Below, one piece after another: positions 57,346-64,000 of a stretch of DNA of 64,000 nt. The stretch lies in the NCBI GenBank assembly GCA_963783965.1, contig CAWAPQ010000005.1:124001-188000 (forward strand), in the 5' to 3' direction. Position 1 is the stretch's first letter. Each line of letters begins with the position of its first letter. A program made the position numbers and the translations under genes. This stretch comes from Bog-473 sp963783965 (GTDB taxonomy: Bacteria > Actinomycetota > Acidimicrobiia > Acidimicrobiales > RAAP-2). The notes beneath the pieces are model-generated. The model had not been told where the DNA came from and did not search any database. It saw only the letters and a list, made by a program, of their open reading frames with translations.

Positions 57346-57582
57346 GTGGACGTGCGCATCGGCATCACCCACACCCCCAAGGAACTCGAAGTGGAGATGC
57401 CTGACGATGCCGACCGCGACGAGGTGGTCGCCGACATCGAGAAGCTGCTCAAGACGGGTGACGGGGTCCTCTGGCTGACCGACCGCAAGGGCCGTCGGGT
57501 GGGCATCCCCGTCGTCAAGGTCGCCTACGTCGAGGTGGGCGCTCCGGCCGGCGATCGGCGCGTCGGGTTCGGCGCCCCCTGA
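57346..57582 (+). CDS. DUF3107 family protein
   Basis: A 78-residue protein: RIGITHTPKELEVEMPDDAD, then VLWLTDRKGRRVGIPVVKVA. This is the actinobacterial DUF3107 family, a small ubiquitous protein of unknown function. The GTG start has GAGAGGAGAGTGAGACC upstream. It sits 34 bp before the BagA-like ATPase. Confidence 0.85.
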   Translation: MDVRIGITHTPKELEVEMPDDADRDEVVADIEKLLKTGDGVLWLTDRKGRRVGIPVVKVAYVEVGAPAGDRRVGFGAP

Positions 57583-57616
57583 GGACCGGAGTGTCGGCGG
57601 GACAGGCATCCGGGCG

Positions 57617-58573
57617 GTGAGCGCGGCGCCCGACCTGTTGGACCTGCGCCTGGTGTTCGTCACCGGCAAGGGCGGGGTGGGCAAGACGACGGTCGCAGCG
57701 GGCCTGGCTCAGCTGGCGGCCGAGCACGGCAAGCGCGTGCTGGTGTGCGAGGTCGACGCCAAGGGCGACGTGACGTCGCTCTTCGAGGCGCCCCCCACCG
57801 ACTTCACCCCCCGTGAGATCGCGCCCGGCGTGTGGTCGATGTCGATGGACACCGAGGCGTCGCTGCGCGAGTACCTGAAGCTGCACCTGCGCATCCCCGT
57901 CGTGGGCCGGATCGGACCGCTGGCCAAGGCGTTCGACTTCGTGGCCACCGCGGCACCCGGCGTGCGGGAGATTTTGACCGTCGGGAAATTCTGCTGGGAG
58001 GTCAAGGAGCGGCACTACGACCTGGTGGTCGTCGACGCCCCGGCGAGCGGGCACATTGTGGGACAGCTGGCGGCGCCCCAGGCCATCAACGACCTGGTCA
58101 AGGTCGGGCTCATCCGCAGCCAGACCGACTGGATGCTCGACATCCTCTCGGACCCCCGTCAGACGGGCCTGGTCGCCGTCTGCACGCCGGAGGAGATGCC
58201 GGTGAGCGAGACGCTCGAGCTGGAACAGCGGATCCGTGAGGAGACGACGGTGCGCATGTCGGCCGTCGTCGTCAACCGCGTCCTGCCCGAGCTCTTCGGC
58301 CAGCGCGAGGAGGAGATCTTCGAGCAGCTGCGCGCGCCGGAGACCGAAGCGGTGCTCTCGGAGAGGGCCGGTGGGTCGGTGGCGCCCGTGCTCGAGGCGG
58401 CCCGGCTCGCCGTGACCCTTCGTCGCACCCGGTCGACGCACCTGCAGCGCCTGCAGGCGGGCCTGCCCGAGGGCATGCCGGTGCTGTTGCTGCCGTACCT
58501 CTTCGTCCGCAGCTTCGGCGCCCGCACCACGCGCCAGGTGGCCCACGCGCTGGGTGAGGAGCTCGGGCTGTGA
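57617..58573 (+). CDS. Get3/ArsA-like ATPase, BagA type
   Basis: A 318-residue deviant-Walker ATPase. The P-loop FVTGKGGVGKTTVAAGLAQL keeps the signature Lys before GGVGK. Switch elements are VCEVDAKGDVTSLFE and VVVVDAPASGHIVGQL. It corresponds to the first partner of the mycobacterial pair Rv3679/Rv3680 (BagA/BagB), structural analogues of the tail-anchored-protein chaperone Get3. Arsenite export is not supported because no ArsB is present. It overlaps the second ATPase by 4 bp. Confidence 0.87.
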   Translation: MSAAPDLLDLRLVFVTGKGGVGKTTVAAGLAQLAAEHGKRVLVCEVDAKGDVTSLFEAPPTDFTPREIAPGVWSMSMDTEASLREYLKLHLRIPVVGRIGPLAKAFDFVATAAPGVREILTVGKFCWEVKERHYDLVVVDAPASGHIVGQLAAPQAINDLVKVGLIRSQTDWMLDILSDPRQTGLVAVCTPEEMPVSETLELEQRIREETTVRMSAVVVNRVLPELFGQREEEIFEQLRAPETEAVLSERAGGSVAPVLEAARLAVTLRRTRSTHLQRLQAGLPEGMPVLLLPYLFVRSFGARTTRQVAHALGEELGL

Positions 58574-59730
58574 CGGTGGCTCCCGCCCCGGCGGCCAAGA
58601 CGGTGGGCCAGCTGCTGGCCGCCAAGGACATCGTCATCGCCTGCGGGCCCGGCGGGGTCGGGAAGACCACCACGGCCGCATCCCTGGCCGCCACGGCCGT
58701 GGTCGAGCAGGGGGGACGCGTGCTGGTGCTGACCGTCGACCCGGCGCGCCGGCTGGCCGATGCGCTGGGGTTGAAGGGGATCGGGAACGACGAGGTCCGC
58801 ATCCCCGACGTGGTGTTCACCGGCGCGGCGGCCCACCCCAGAGGGGAGCTGTGGGCGGCCATGCTCGACACCAAACAGAGCTGGGACGACCTCATCCGCA
58901 CCCATGCGCCCGATGCCGAGACCCGCGAGCAGATCCTCGCCAACCCGCTGTACCAGAACATCTCGGGGCGCTTCGTGCAGTCACACGACTACATCGCCAT
59001 GGAGCGCCTCTACGAGATCCACTGCGAGGGGAAGTACGACCTCATCGTGGTGGACACGCCGCCGACGCGCAACGCACTCGACTTCCTCGACGCCCCCCAG
59101 CGCATGGCGGACTTCTTCTCGTCGCGCTTGTTGCGCTGGCTCATCGTGCCGTACCGGTCGCGGTTGGTGAACATCGCATCGCGGCCGTTCTACCAAGTGG
59201 CGGACCGCATACTCGGCACGCAATTCCTGGCCGACATCTCGGAGTTCTTCATCCTGTTCCAGTCGATGTACGACGGCTTCGTCGAGCGGGCCGAGGCGGT
59301 GACGCGGCTGCTGTCGGACCGGCGCACGACGTTCATGGTGGTGTCGACGTTGGAGGCCACGCCGGTGCGCGAGGCGGAGTTCTTCTCGGCCGAGCTGACC
59401 GCGCGCGACCTGCACCTGGGCGCCGTGGTGTTGAACAAGGTCCTCCCCGAGTACCTGCGCGACGCCAAGACCGACAAGCTGGCGCAGTCGATCGCCACCC
59501 GGACCGGTGAGCTCGCCGCCGGGCTCACCGACGACCCCGTGGTGGCCGGGCGGGTGCTCGGCGAGGTGGCGGAGAGCTTCCTCAATTTCAGTGTGGTGGC
59601 GCGGCGCGAGGCAGAGCAGCAGGCGGAGCTCAAGGGGGCGCCCGACGTGCTGGTCACCGTCCCCTTCTTCGACGCCGACATCTACGACATGGCCGGGCTG
59701 CTGCGGCTGGGCGCACAGGTCTGGGAGTAG
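58570..59730 (+). CDS. Get3/ArsA-like ATPase, BagB type
   Basis: A 386-residue partner of the preceding ATPase. The P-loop is ACGPGGVGKTTTAASLAATA: Gly-Pro replaces the Gly-Lys of the deviant Walker signature, so only one subunit of the pair keeps the intermonomer Lys. VLTVDPARRLADALG, LIVVDTPPTRNALDFLDAPQ and a large helical insertion (MERLYEIHCEGKYDLIV region) follow. As in mycobacterial Rv3680, it probably forms a heterodimer with BagA. The start overlaps the bagA stop (GTGA). Confidence 0.87.
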   Translation: MTVAPAPAAKTVGQLLAAKDIVIACGPGGVGKTTTAASLAATAVVEQGGRVLVLTVDPARRLADALGLKGIGNDEVRIPDVVFTGAAAHPRGELWAAMLDTKQSWDDLIRTHAPDAETREQILANPLYQNISGRFVQSHDYIAMERLYEIHCEGKYDLIVVDTPPTRNALDFLDAPQRMADFFSSRLLRWLIVPYRSRLVNIASRPFYQVADRILGTQFLADISEFFILFQSMYDGFVERAEAVTRLLSDRRTTFMVVSTLEATPVREAEFFSAELTARDLHLGAVVLNKVLPEYLRDAKTDKLAQSIATRTGELAAGLTDDPVVAGRVLGEVAESFLNFSVVARREAEQQAELKGAPDVLVTVPFFDADIYDMAGLLRLGAQVWE

Positions 59731-59747
59731 CGGGGTCGGAGGGCGCC

Positions 59748-59753
59748 TACCAT
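59748..59753 (+). promoter_or_regulatory. Candidate leaderless -10 (TACCAT)
   Basis: TACCAT is followed by exactly 7 nt and the ATG at 59761. No Shine-Dalgarno is present. This suggests a separate promoter for the methyltransferase gene. Confidence 0.5.
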
Positions 59754-59760
59754 CGGTGCC

Positions 59761-60408
59761 ATGGCCGAACTCATCAATCCCGAGGTCCTGGCGTACGCGG
59801 ACGCGCACACGACGGCGCCGCCCGGCCACCTCGAATCCGTGGACGCCTCGACCAAGGAGGACTTCGCCGCCTGGGGGATGATGGTGGGGCGACAGGAGGG
59901 CCGTTTCCTCGAGTTGCTGGTGTTCGCCACGCAGGCGACCAGCATCCTCGAGATCGGCACCTTCACGGGGTACTCCGCCATCGCCATGGCGGCCGGGCTC
60001 GGCAAGGACGGGTCGATCATTTCGCTCGAGGTCGACCCGCACCACGCCCAGGTGGCGCGGGGCAACATCGCCGAGGCCGGGCTCGAGAGCCACATCAGCG
60101 TGATCGAGGGCCCGGCGCTGCGCTCCCTGGAAGAGTTGCAGGGGCCCTTCGACCTGGTCTTCATTGACGCCGACAAGGTGACCTACGACGCCTATTACGA
60201 GGCGGTACTGCCGAAGCTGGCGGGCCACGGACTGATCGTCGTCGACAACACGCTGCAGGGCGGCGGCGTCCTGGCCTCGGAGAGCGACCCGCACGAGGGG
60301 GCCCGGGCGTTGCGCGCCTTCAACGACAAGGTGGTCAACGATCCCCGCGTCGTCTGCGTGCTGACCACCATCAGGGACGGCGTCACCCTGATCCGCCGGG
60401 CCGGCTGA
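59761..60408 (+). CDS. SAM-dependent O-methyltransferase (caffeoyl-CoA OMT-like)
   Basis: A 215-residue class I methyltransferase of the O-methyltransferase_3 family. Motif I is SILEIGTFTGYSAIAMAAGL, the acidic SAM-binding residue lies in ISLEVDPHH, and DLVFIDADKVTYDAYYEAVL plus VVDNTLQGGGV carry the metal/catalytic Asp residues. It resembles bacterial catechol-type O-methyltransferases; the substrate is unknown. It sits between the BagB and PHP genes. Confidence 0.9.
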   Translation: MAELINPEVLAYADAHTTAPPGHLESVDASTKEDFAAWGMMVGRQEGRFLELLVFATQATSILEIGTFTGYSAIAMAAGLGKDGSIISLEVDPHHAQVARGNIAEAGLESHISVIEGPALRSLEELQGPFDLVFIDADKVTYDAYYEAVLPKLAGHGLIVVDNTLQGGGVLASESDPHEGARALRAFNDKVVNDPRVVCVLTTIRDGVTLIRRAG

Positions 60409-60434
60409 CCGGGCCGGCGAGGGACGCGGCGGCC

Positions 60435-61328
60435 GTGCTCGACTACCACCTCCACCTGTGGCCCCACTCGGAGCACGAGACCCCGCTGCGGCTGGACCAG
60501 CTGGCCGAATACTGCGCACGCGCCCAGGCGGCAGGCGTGACCGAGCTGGCGGTGACCGAGCATCTCTTCCGCTTCCGCCAGGCCGAGGCGCTGCTCGGGG
60601 GCTTCTGGGACGACGAGCGGGTGCCGCCCGCCCTGGCCGAGTCCATGGCGGACTACTGGAAGTTCCACGCCACGGCGGACCTCGACGCCTATGTCGAGTG
60701 CGCCCTGGCGGCCAAGGAGGCGGGGCTCCCGATCGTCATCGGGCTGGAGGTCGACTACTACGAAGGTCGCATGGACACGGTCGCCGATCTTCTGGCCGGG
60801 TACCCCTTTGACGTCCTGCTCGGCTCGGTGCACTGGGTCGGTGCATGGCGCTTCGACGACATCGACGACCCCGTCTCCATGGCCGAGTGGTCGGTGCGGC
60901 AGGTCGACGCCAGCTGGGACGCCTACACGGAGGCGCTCGAGGAGCTGGCGGCGTCGGGCGCCTGCGACGTGCTGGCCCACCCGGACCTCATAAAGGCGGC
61001 GGGCTACGTCCCCGACGCGCCGGCCGAGTGGTGGGACCGCATCGCCGAGGCGGCGGTGGCCTCGGGCATGGCGGCCGAGGTCAGCTCGGCCGGCTGGCGC
61101 AAGCCCGTCGGAGAGCAGTACCCGGCCCTGGGCCTGCTCGAGCGCTTCGTGGCGGGCGGCGTGCCACTGACGACGGCGTCGGACGCCCACCGGCTGGAGC
61201 ACGTGGCCGACCGGGCCGACGACCTGCGGGACGTGCTCGGGGCGGTGGGAGCCGGCGAACTGCAGGGCTACCGGGGGCGTGCGCCCTATGCCGTCCCGGT
61301 GGCAGAACGCGCCGGGGGGGTCCGCTGA
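60435..61328 (+). CDS. PHP-domain phosphoesterase (histidinol-phosphatase-like)
   Basis: A 297-residue PHP domain. The first metal motif is LDYHLHLWPHSE. LAVTEHLFRF, GLEVDYYEG, LGSVHWVG, VLAHPDLIK and TTASDAHR supply further ligands (H-x-H, E-H, E, H, H, D-x-H). These match HisK-type histidinol-phosphate phosphatases and related hydrolases. No other his gene is nearby, so the substrate is open. The GTG start follows the methyltransferase by 26 bp, and the stop overlaps pdtaS by one base. Confidence 0.85.
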   Translation: MLDYHLHLWPHSEHETPLRLDQLAEYCARAQAAGVTELAVTEHLFRFRQAEALLGGFWDDERVPPALAESMADYWKFHATADLDAYVECALAAKEAGLPIVIGLEVDYYEGRMDTVADLLAGYPFDVLLGSVHWVGAWRFDDIDDPVSMAEWSVRQVDASWDAYTEALEELAASGACDVLAHPDLIKAAGYVPDAPAEWWDRIAEAAVASGMAAEVSSAGWRKPVGEQYPALGLLERFVAGGVPLTTASDAHRLEHVADRADDLRDVLGAVGAGELQGYRGRAPYAVPVAERAGGVR

Positions 61329-62913
61329 TGCCCACACCCGCCGAGCTCGCGCTCAGCCACACGGACCTCAAGCCCGAGGAGCTCGAGCACCTGCAGCGGC
61401 TGCTCGGCAGTTGGAGCGTCCTGGCGGACCTCTCCTTCTCCGACCTGCTCCTGCTGGTACCCGTGCACGCCACCGGACTCGACGGCAAAGGCGGTGCCGG
61501 TGCGGTGGAGGCCGCAGGGGCGGATCCCGCCGACGAGGATCCCGAGCTGGTCGTGCTCGGCCAGATGCGACCCAACAACCGGCCGACCCTGGTCGACCAG
61601 GACCTGGTGGGCCAGACCGTGAACGAGTCGCAGTGGACGCTGGTGGCCCAGTGCCTCCATTCGGGCGAGATCGTGCGGGGCAGCATCCACCACCCGATTC
61701 TGGGCGAGCAGGTGCCGGTGGAGAACATCCCCGTTCGGTTCGACGGCCGCATCATCGGGGCCCTCCTGCGCGTCTCGCTGGCGCCGCTCAAGGGGCCCAC
61801 CAGCATGTACGAGCGGACCTACCTCGACGTGTTCGAGCGCCTGGCCGACATGGTGGCCCAATCGGCCTTCCCGTTCCCCGACGAGGACGTCGGCACGGAG
61901 GAGTCGCCCCGGGTGGGCGATGGTGTCGTCGTGGTCGACGCCGACGGGCGTGTGGAGTTCGCCTCCCCCAACGCCATGAACGCGTTCCACCGCATGGGCA
62001 TCTACACCCAGCCCGAAGGGCGCCGCTTCGGGGATCTCGACGTTGAGGAGTCCGCCGTCGAGTGGGCCCTGGCCACCGGACGGCCGGTGGTCGAGGAGGT
62101 CGAGCGCCGTCCCGACGTCATCGTCCTCGTCCACTGCATCCCTCTTCTCTCACACGGCGTGGTGACCGGGGCGATGATCCTCCTGCGCGACGTCACCGAC
62201 GTGCGCCGCCTCGACCGCTTGCTGCTCTCCAAGGACGCCGCCATCCGTGAGGTGCACCACCGGGTCAAGAACAACCTGCAGACGATTTCGTCGCTCCTGA
62301 GCCTGCAGGCGCGCCGGGTGGGTGACAGGGCGGCGCGGGTGGCGCTGCACGAGGCCGAACGGAGGGTGCGCTCCATCGCGCTCGTGCACGAGATCCTGTC
62401 TCGGGACCCGAGCGACCAGGTGCCCTTCGCCGAGATCGTCAGCTCACTGGTGCAGATGGCCGAGGATTCGGTGGTCTCGTCCCAGCCGATCGTGATTTCG
62501 GTGCACGGGGACCTCGGCGAGGTCGCCGCCGACGTCGCCACGCCCCTGGCCGTGACGGTGGCCGAGCTGTTGCAGAACGCGGTCGAGCACGCCTTCGATC
62601 CCGAGAACGCAGGGGGCCACGACGGGGCTGTCGGGCTGGAGGGTGCCGGGGGGCGGCCGGCTACGCGCCGGTCGGCCACGTCGACCTCACGATGTCCAAC
62701 GACGAGACGGCGCTGTGCGTCGAGGTACGCGACGACGGGCTGGGGTTGCCGGAGGGGTTCGACATTGAGCGGACATCGAGCCTCGGGCTGTCGATCGTGC
62801 GCGATCTCGTCGTCAGTCAGCTGGAGGGGACGATCTCCATGGAGCCGGTGCCGGCGGCCGACGGGGGTGGAACCCGTGTCGCGATCTCGGTGCCGGTCCG
62901 CGCGCCGAGGTGA
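61328..62913 (+). pseudogene. pdtaS: PdtaS-type sensor histidine kinase, frame interrupted in the ATPase domain
   Basis: N-terminal GAF domain (residues about 20-195, GEIVRGSIHHPILGEQVPVE), PAS domain (about 200-300, VGDGVVVVDADGRVEFASPN), then a HisKA_2 dimerisation motif REVHHRVKNNLQTISSLLSL, with the phosphorylated His near residue 310. The HATPase N-box is VAELLQNAVEHAF. Shortly after, near the G6 run at 62648-62653, the frame breaks. The rest (GYAPVGHVDLTMSNDE, VRDDGLGLPEGF, SSLGLSIVRDLVV) is in another frame to 62913. Adding one G restores all of it, about 528 residues. Domain order and the convergent whiB1 match mycobacterial pdtaS (Rv3220c), which signals to the antiterminator PdtaR. 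A homopolymer sequencing error is the simplest reading. Confidence 0.85.
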
Positions 62914-62935
62914 GCTCGGCGCCGCTTGGGGTGCG

Positions 62936-63235
62936 TCAGATGGCGACGCGCTGCGAACGGCGGGCGGCCAGCCAGGCCTTGCGCAACTTGCGGCGCTCCT
63001 CCTCGGAGGTGCCGCCCCAGACGCCCGACTCCTGGTTGGTGGCCAGCGCGAAATCGAGACACGGCTCGAGCGCGTCACAGGCATGGCAGACGCGCTTGGC
63101 GGCGTCGATCTGGTCGACGGCGGGCCCGGTCGTGCCAACGGGGAAGAAGAGGTCCGGTTCGGTGTTGCGGCAGGCGGCCGAGCGGCGCCAGTCGTCCGCG
63201 TCCCAGTCAACTGTCCGGTTCCACATGAGAGCCAT
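62936..63235 (-). CDS. whiB1: WhiB1-type [4Fe-4S] transcriptional regulator
   Basis: A 99-residue Wbl protein. Cluster ligands are Cys22 (SAACRNTEP), Cys50 and Cys53 (RVCHACDA) and Cys59 (EPCLDFAL). The turn GVWGGTSEEERRKL and a basic tail follow. PELFFPVG-like DLFFPVGTTGP and the ESGVWGG sequence match mycobacterial WhiB1, which binds the primary sigma factor and reacts with NO. The start at 63235 has GGTGGAGG about 9 nt upstream. It converges with pdtaS, as whiB1 and pdtaS do in Mycobacterium. A CRP-like site lies just upstream. Confidence 0.93.
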   Translation of the reverse strand: MALMWNRTVDWDADDWRRSAACRNTEPDLFFPVGTTGPAVDQIDAAKRVCHACDALEPCLDFALATNQESGVWGGTSEEERRKLRKAWLAARRSQRVAI

Positions 63236-63257
63236 CGGAATGTGCCTCCACCAGCAT

Positions 63258-63273
63258 TGTGATCCTTTTCACA
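63258..63273. promoter_or_regulatory. CRP/FNR-type site upstream of whiB1
   Basis: TGTGA-TCCTTT-TCACA is a perfect match to the TGTGA-N6-TCACA consensus, 22 nt upstream of the whiB1 start codon. In Mycobacterium tuberculosis the CRP protein Rv3676 binds the whiB1 promoter, so conserved cAMP control is plausible. A weaker TGTGA half-site is at 63299. Because it is so close to the start codon, the site may overlap the -10 or leader. Confidence 0.6.
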
Positions 63274-63336
63274 TGATCGGACCCAGATGGTGTCCGTCTG
63301 TGAAAAGCGGGTTAACGGGGAAGAAGGGTAATGGCC

Positions 63337-63352
63337 TGCGAGGGCCCTCGCA
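63337..63352. promoter_or_regulatory. Perfect 16-bp palindrome
   Basis: TGCGAGGG-CCCTCGCA is a perfect palindrome between divergent whiB1 and the GDPD gene, followed by a short T run (63358-63362). It could be an operator, or the stem of a terminator or attenuator upstream of the GDPD gene. I cannot choose between these. Confidence 0.45.
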
Positions 63353-63419
63353 AGGAGTTTTTGTTGAAAGTTCGACGCTCGTCACGGCTGAATCGTGACA
63401 TGGGGAGGTCGTGGTCCCG

Positions 63420-64000
63420 ATGACCGCCGTCTTTGCACATAGGGGTTGCACCGAAGGGTTCACCGAGAACACGATCGACGCCTTCGCCGAGGCCCGCAGG
63501 CTGGGCGCCGACGGTGTCGAGCTCGACGTGCGCCTCACCGCCGACGGGGCCCTCGCCGTCCACCACGACGCCGAGATCCCCGGGGTCGGCACGATCGCCG
63601 GGCTGGAGGTGGCGGACCTGCCCGCGCACGTCCCGCTGCTCGCCGATGTGCTGGCCGTCTGCGAGGGCATGGTGGTGAACGTCGAGATCAAGAACGCCCC
63701 GCAGGACCCGGGATGGGACCCCGCGGAGGCGGTGGCGGCGCTGACGGCAGCCGCCATTGACGAGGCGGGCTGGACGACGCGGGTGCTGGTCTCCTCCTTC
63801 CAGATGGCGACCCTCCGGGCGGTGCAGATCGCCGACGGCCGGCTGGCGCTCGGAGCGCTCTGGGGCTTCGCGGCCGACGTCGGACCGGCGCTGGCGGAGG
63901 CGGCGGAGGCTGGATTCGGCGCCGTGCACCCGTTCGTGCTGTCGGTCGACCCCGAGCTGGTGGCGCAGGCTCATGCAATGGGGCTTGCAGTCAACGTGTG
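63420..64000 (+). CDS. Glycerophosphodiester phosphodiesterase (3' partial)
   Basis: The frame is open to the window edge (about 193 residues). VFAHRGCTEGFTENTIDAFA is the GDPD start, with the catalytic His-Arg, followed by GADGVELDVRLTADGALAVH (metal-binding Glu and Asp) and HHDAEIPG (second catalytic His). VVNVEIKNAP supplies another Glu. It hydrolyses glycerophosphodiesters to glycerol-3-phosphate and alcohol. There is no signal peptide, so it is probably cytoplasmic. The ATG at 63420 has ATGGGGAGG about 10 nt upstream. Confidence 0.92.
   Translation, partial: MTAVFAHRGCTEGFTENTIDAFAEARRLGADGVELDVRLTADGALAVHHDAEIPGVGTIAGLEVADLPAHVPLLADVLAVCEGMVVNVEIKNAPQDPGWDPAEAVAALTAAAIDEAGWTTRVLVSSFQMATLRAVQIADGRLALGALWGFAADVGPALAEAAEAGFGAVHPFVLSVDPELVAQAHAMGLAVNV

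Noticed and set aside
3223..59730. An arsenic-resistance system (ArsC-like, LMW-PTP, permease, ArsA-like ATPases)
   Set aside because: The genes are scattered over 56 kb, there is no ArsB/Acr3 or ArsR next to them, and the ArsA-like pair fits the Get3-like BagA/BagB better.
63266..63306. Inverted repeat TTTTCACA ... TGTGAAAA as a separate hairpin
   Set aside because: The left arm is half of the perfect CRP-type site at 63258-63273. The 25-nt loop makes a hairpin less likely than two protein-binding half-sites.
1..64000. CRISPR array, insertion sequence, prophage or tRNA gene
   Set aside because: Reading both strands I found no direct-repeat array with spacers, no transposase or integrase, and no cloverleaf with a T-loop motif. 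A tRNA scan would be needed to exclude the last fully.

Overview
The window is very GC-rich DNA with dense, often overlapping genes and many GTG starts. It reads as the chromosome of an actinobacterium. Marker genes are a WhiB1-type regulator facing a PdtaS-type histidine kinase, a WhiG-type sigma factor, a DUF3107 protein next to a pair of Get3/ArsA-like ATPases, a WS/DGAT acyltransferase beside a LipC-like esterase, and an archaeal-type ValRS. A complete System I cytochrome c maturation operon is unusual for the phylum and would fit the class Acidimicrobiia, but that placement is inference. I saw no tRNA, rRNA, insertion sequence, prophage or CRISPR array.

Layout. 1-3.6 kb: end of a permease-YHS protein, a frame-disrupted small gene, an FAD oxidoreductase, a DUF2834 membrane protein and an ArsC-like reductase. 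3.6-9.4 kb: tandem CAP-type lipoprotein, crotonase, SDR39U1-type epimerase, VOC protein, SDR and a GDT1 transporter. 9.4-12.7 kb: two paralogous orphan OmpR-type response regulators (the second frame-broken), then a helically phased repeat array, then a WhiG-type sigma gene. 12.8-19.3 kb: glutamate decarboxylase, divergent pore protein, DUF1269 protein, formate-THF ligase, acyl-CoA dehydrogenase. 19.3-24.4 kb: leftward operon WS/DGAT-VOC-tsaC-tsaD, with a LipC-like esterase diverging. 24.4-28.4 kb: valS and cysS, divergent with only 20 bp between start codons. 28.5-33.8 kb: acyl-CoA dehydrogenase behind a palindromic operator, then a MarR gene facing a secreted propeller-like protein and a phospholipase C-like lipoprotein, and a decayed acyl-CoA dehydrogenase fragment. 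33.9-42.5 kb: diguanylate cyclase, phosphotransferase, broken LMW-PTP, TetR, glycosyltransferase/GMD pair, CcdA, P-loop kinase, DJ-1/PfpI protein. 42.7-49.5 kb: ccmABCDEF-resA-ccmH-ccmI, every junction overlapping. 49.5-52.7 kb: Fe-S module of cysteine desulfurase and SufR-type regulator, facing Mrp. 52.7-57.6 kb: membrane GGDEF protein, VOC, ABM-like protein, crotonase, dGTPase-like HD protein, DUF3107. 57.6-64 kb: BagA/BagB-like ATPases, O-methyltransferase, PHP protein, frame-broken PdtaS, WhiB1, partial GDPD.

Regulation. Many genes that lack a Shine-Dalgarno have a TANNNT -10 motif 6-8 nt before the start codon, the signature of leaderless transcription; this decided several starts. At valS/cysS and at sufR/mrp the -10 motifs of the two strands overlap in one symmetric heptamer, so each pair may share one bidirectional promoter. 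Upstream of the WhiG-type gene there are four 11-bp-phased GCAAC repeats plus two GTTGC repeats in the opposite orientation. This is the geometry used by OmpR-family regulators, and two such regulators are its neighbours. The WhiB1 gene carries a perfect TGTGA-N6-TCACA site.

Sequence quality. Five genes carry an apparent single-base indel (near 700, 3292, 10825, 36562 and 62650). Each has its expected continuation in an adjacent frame, so sequencing or assembly error should be excluded before calling any of them a pseudogene. All functions are assigned by reading motifs; no database search was run.
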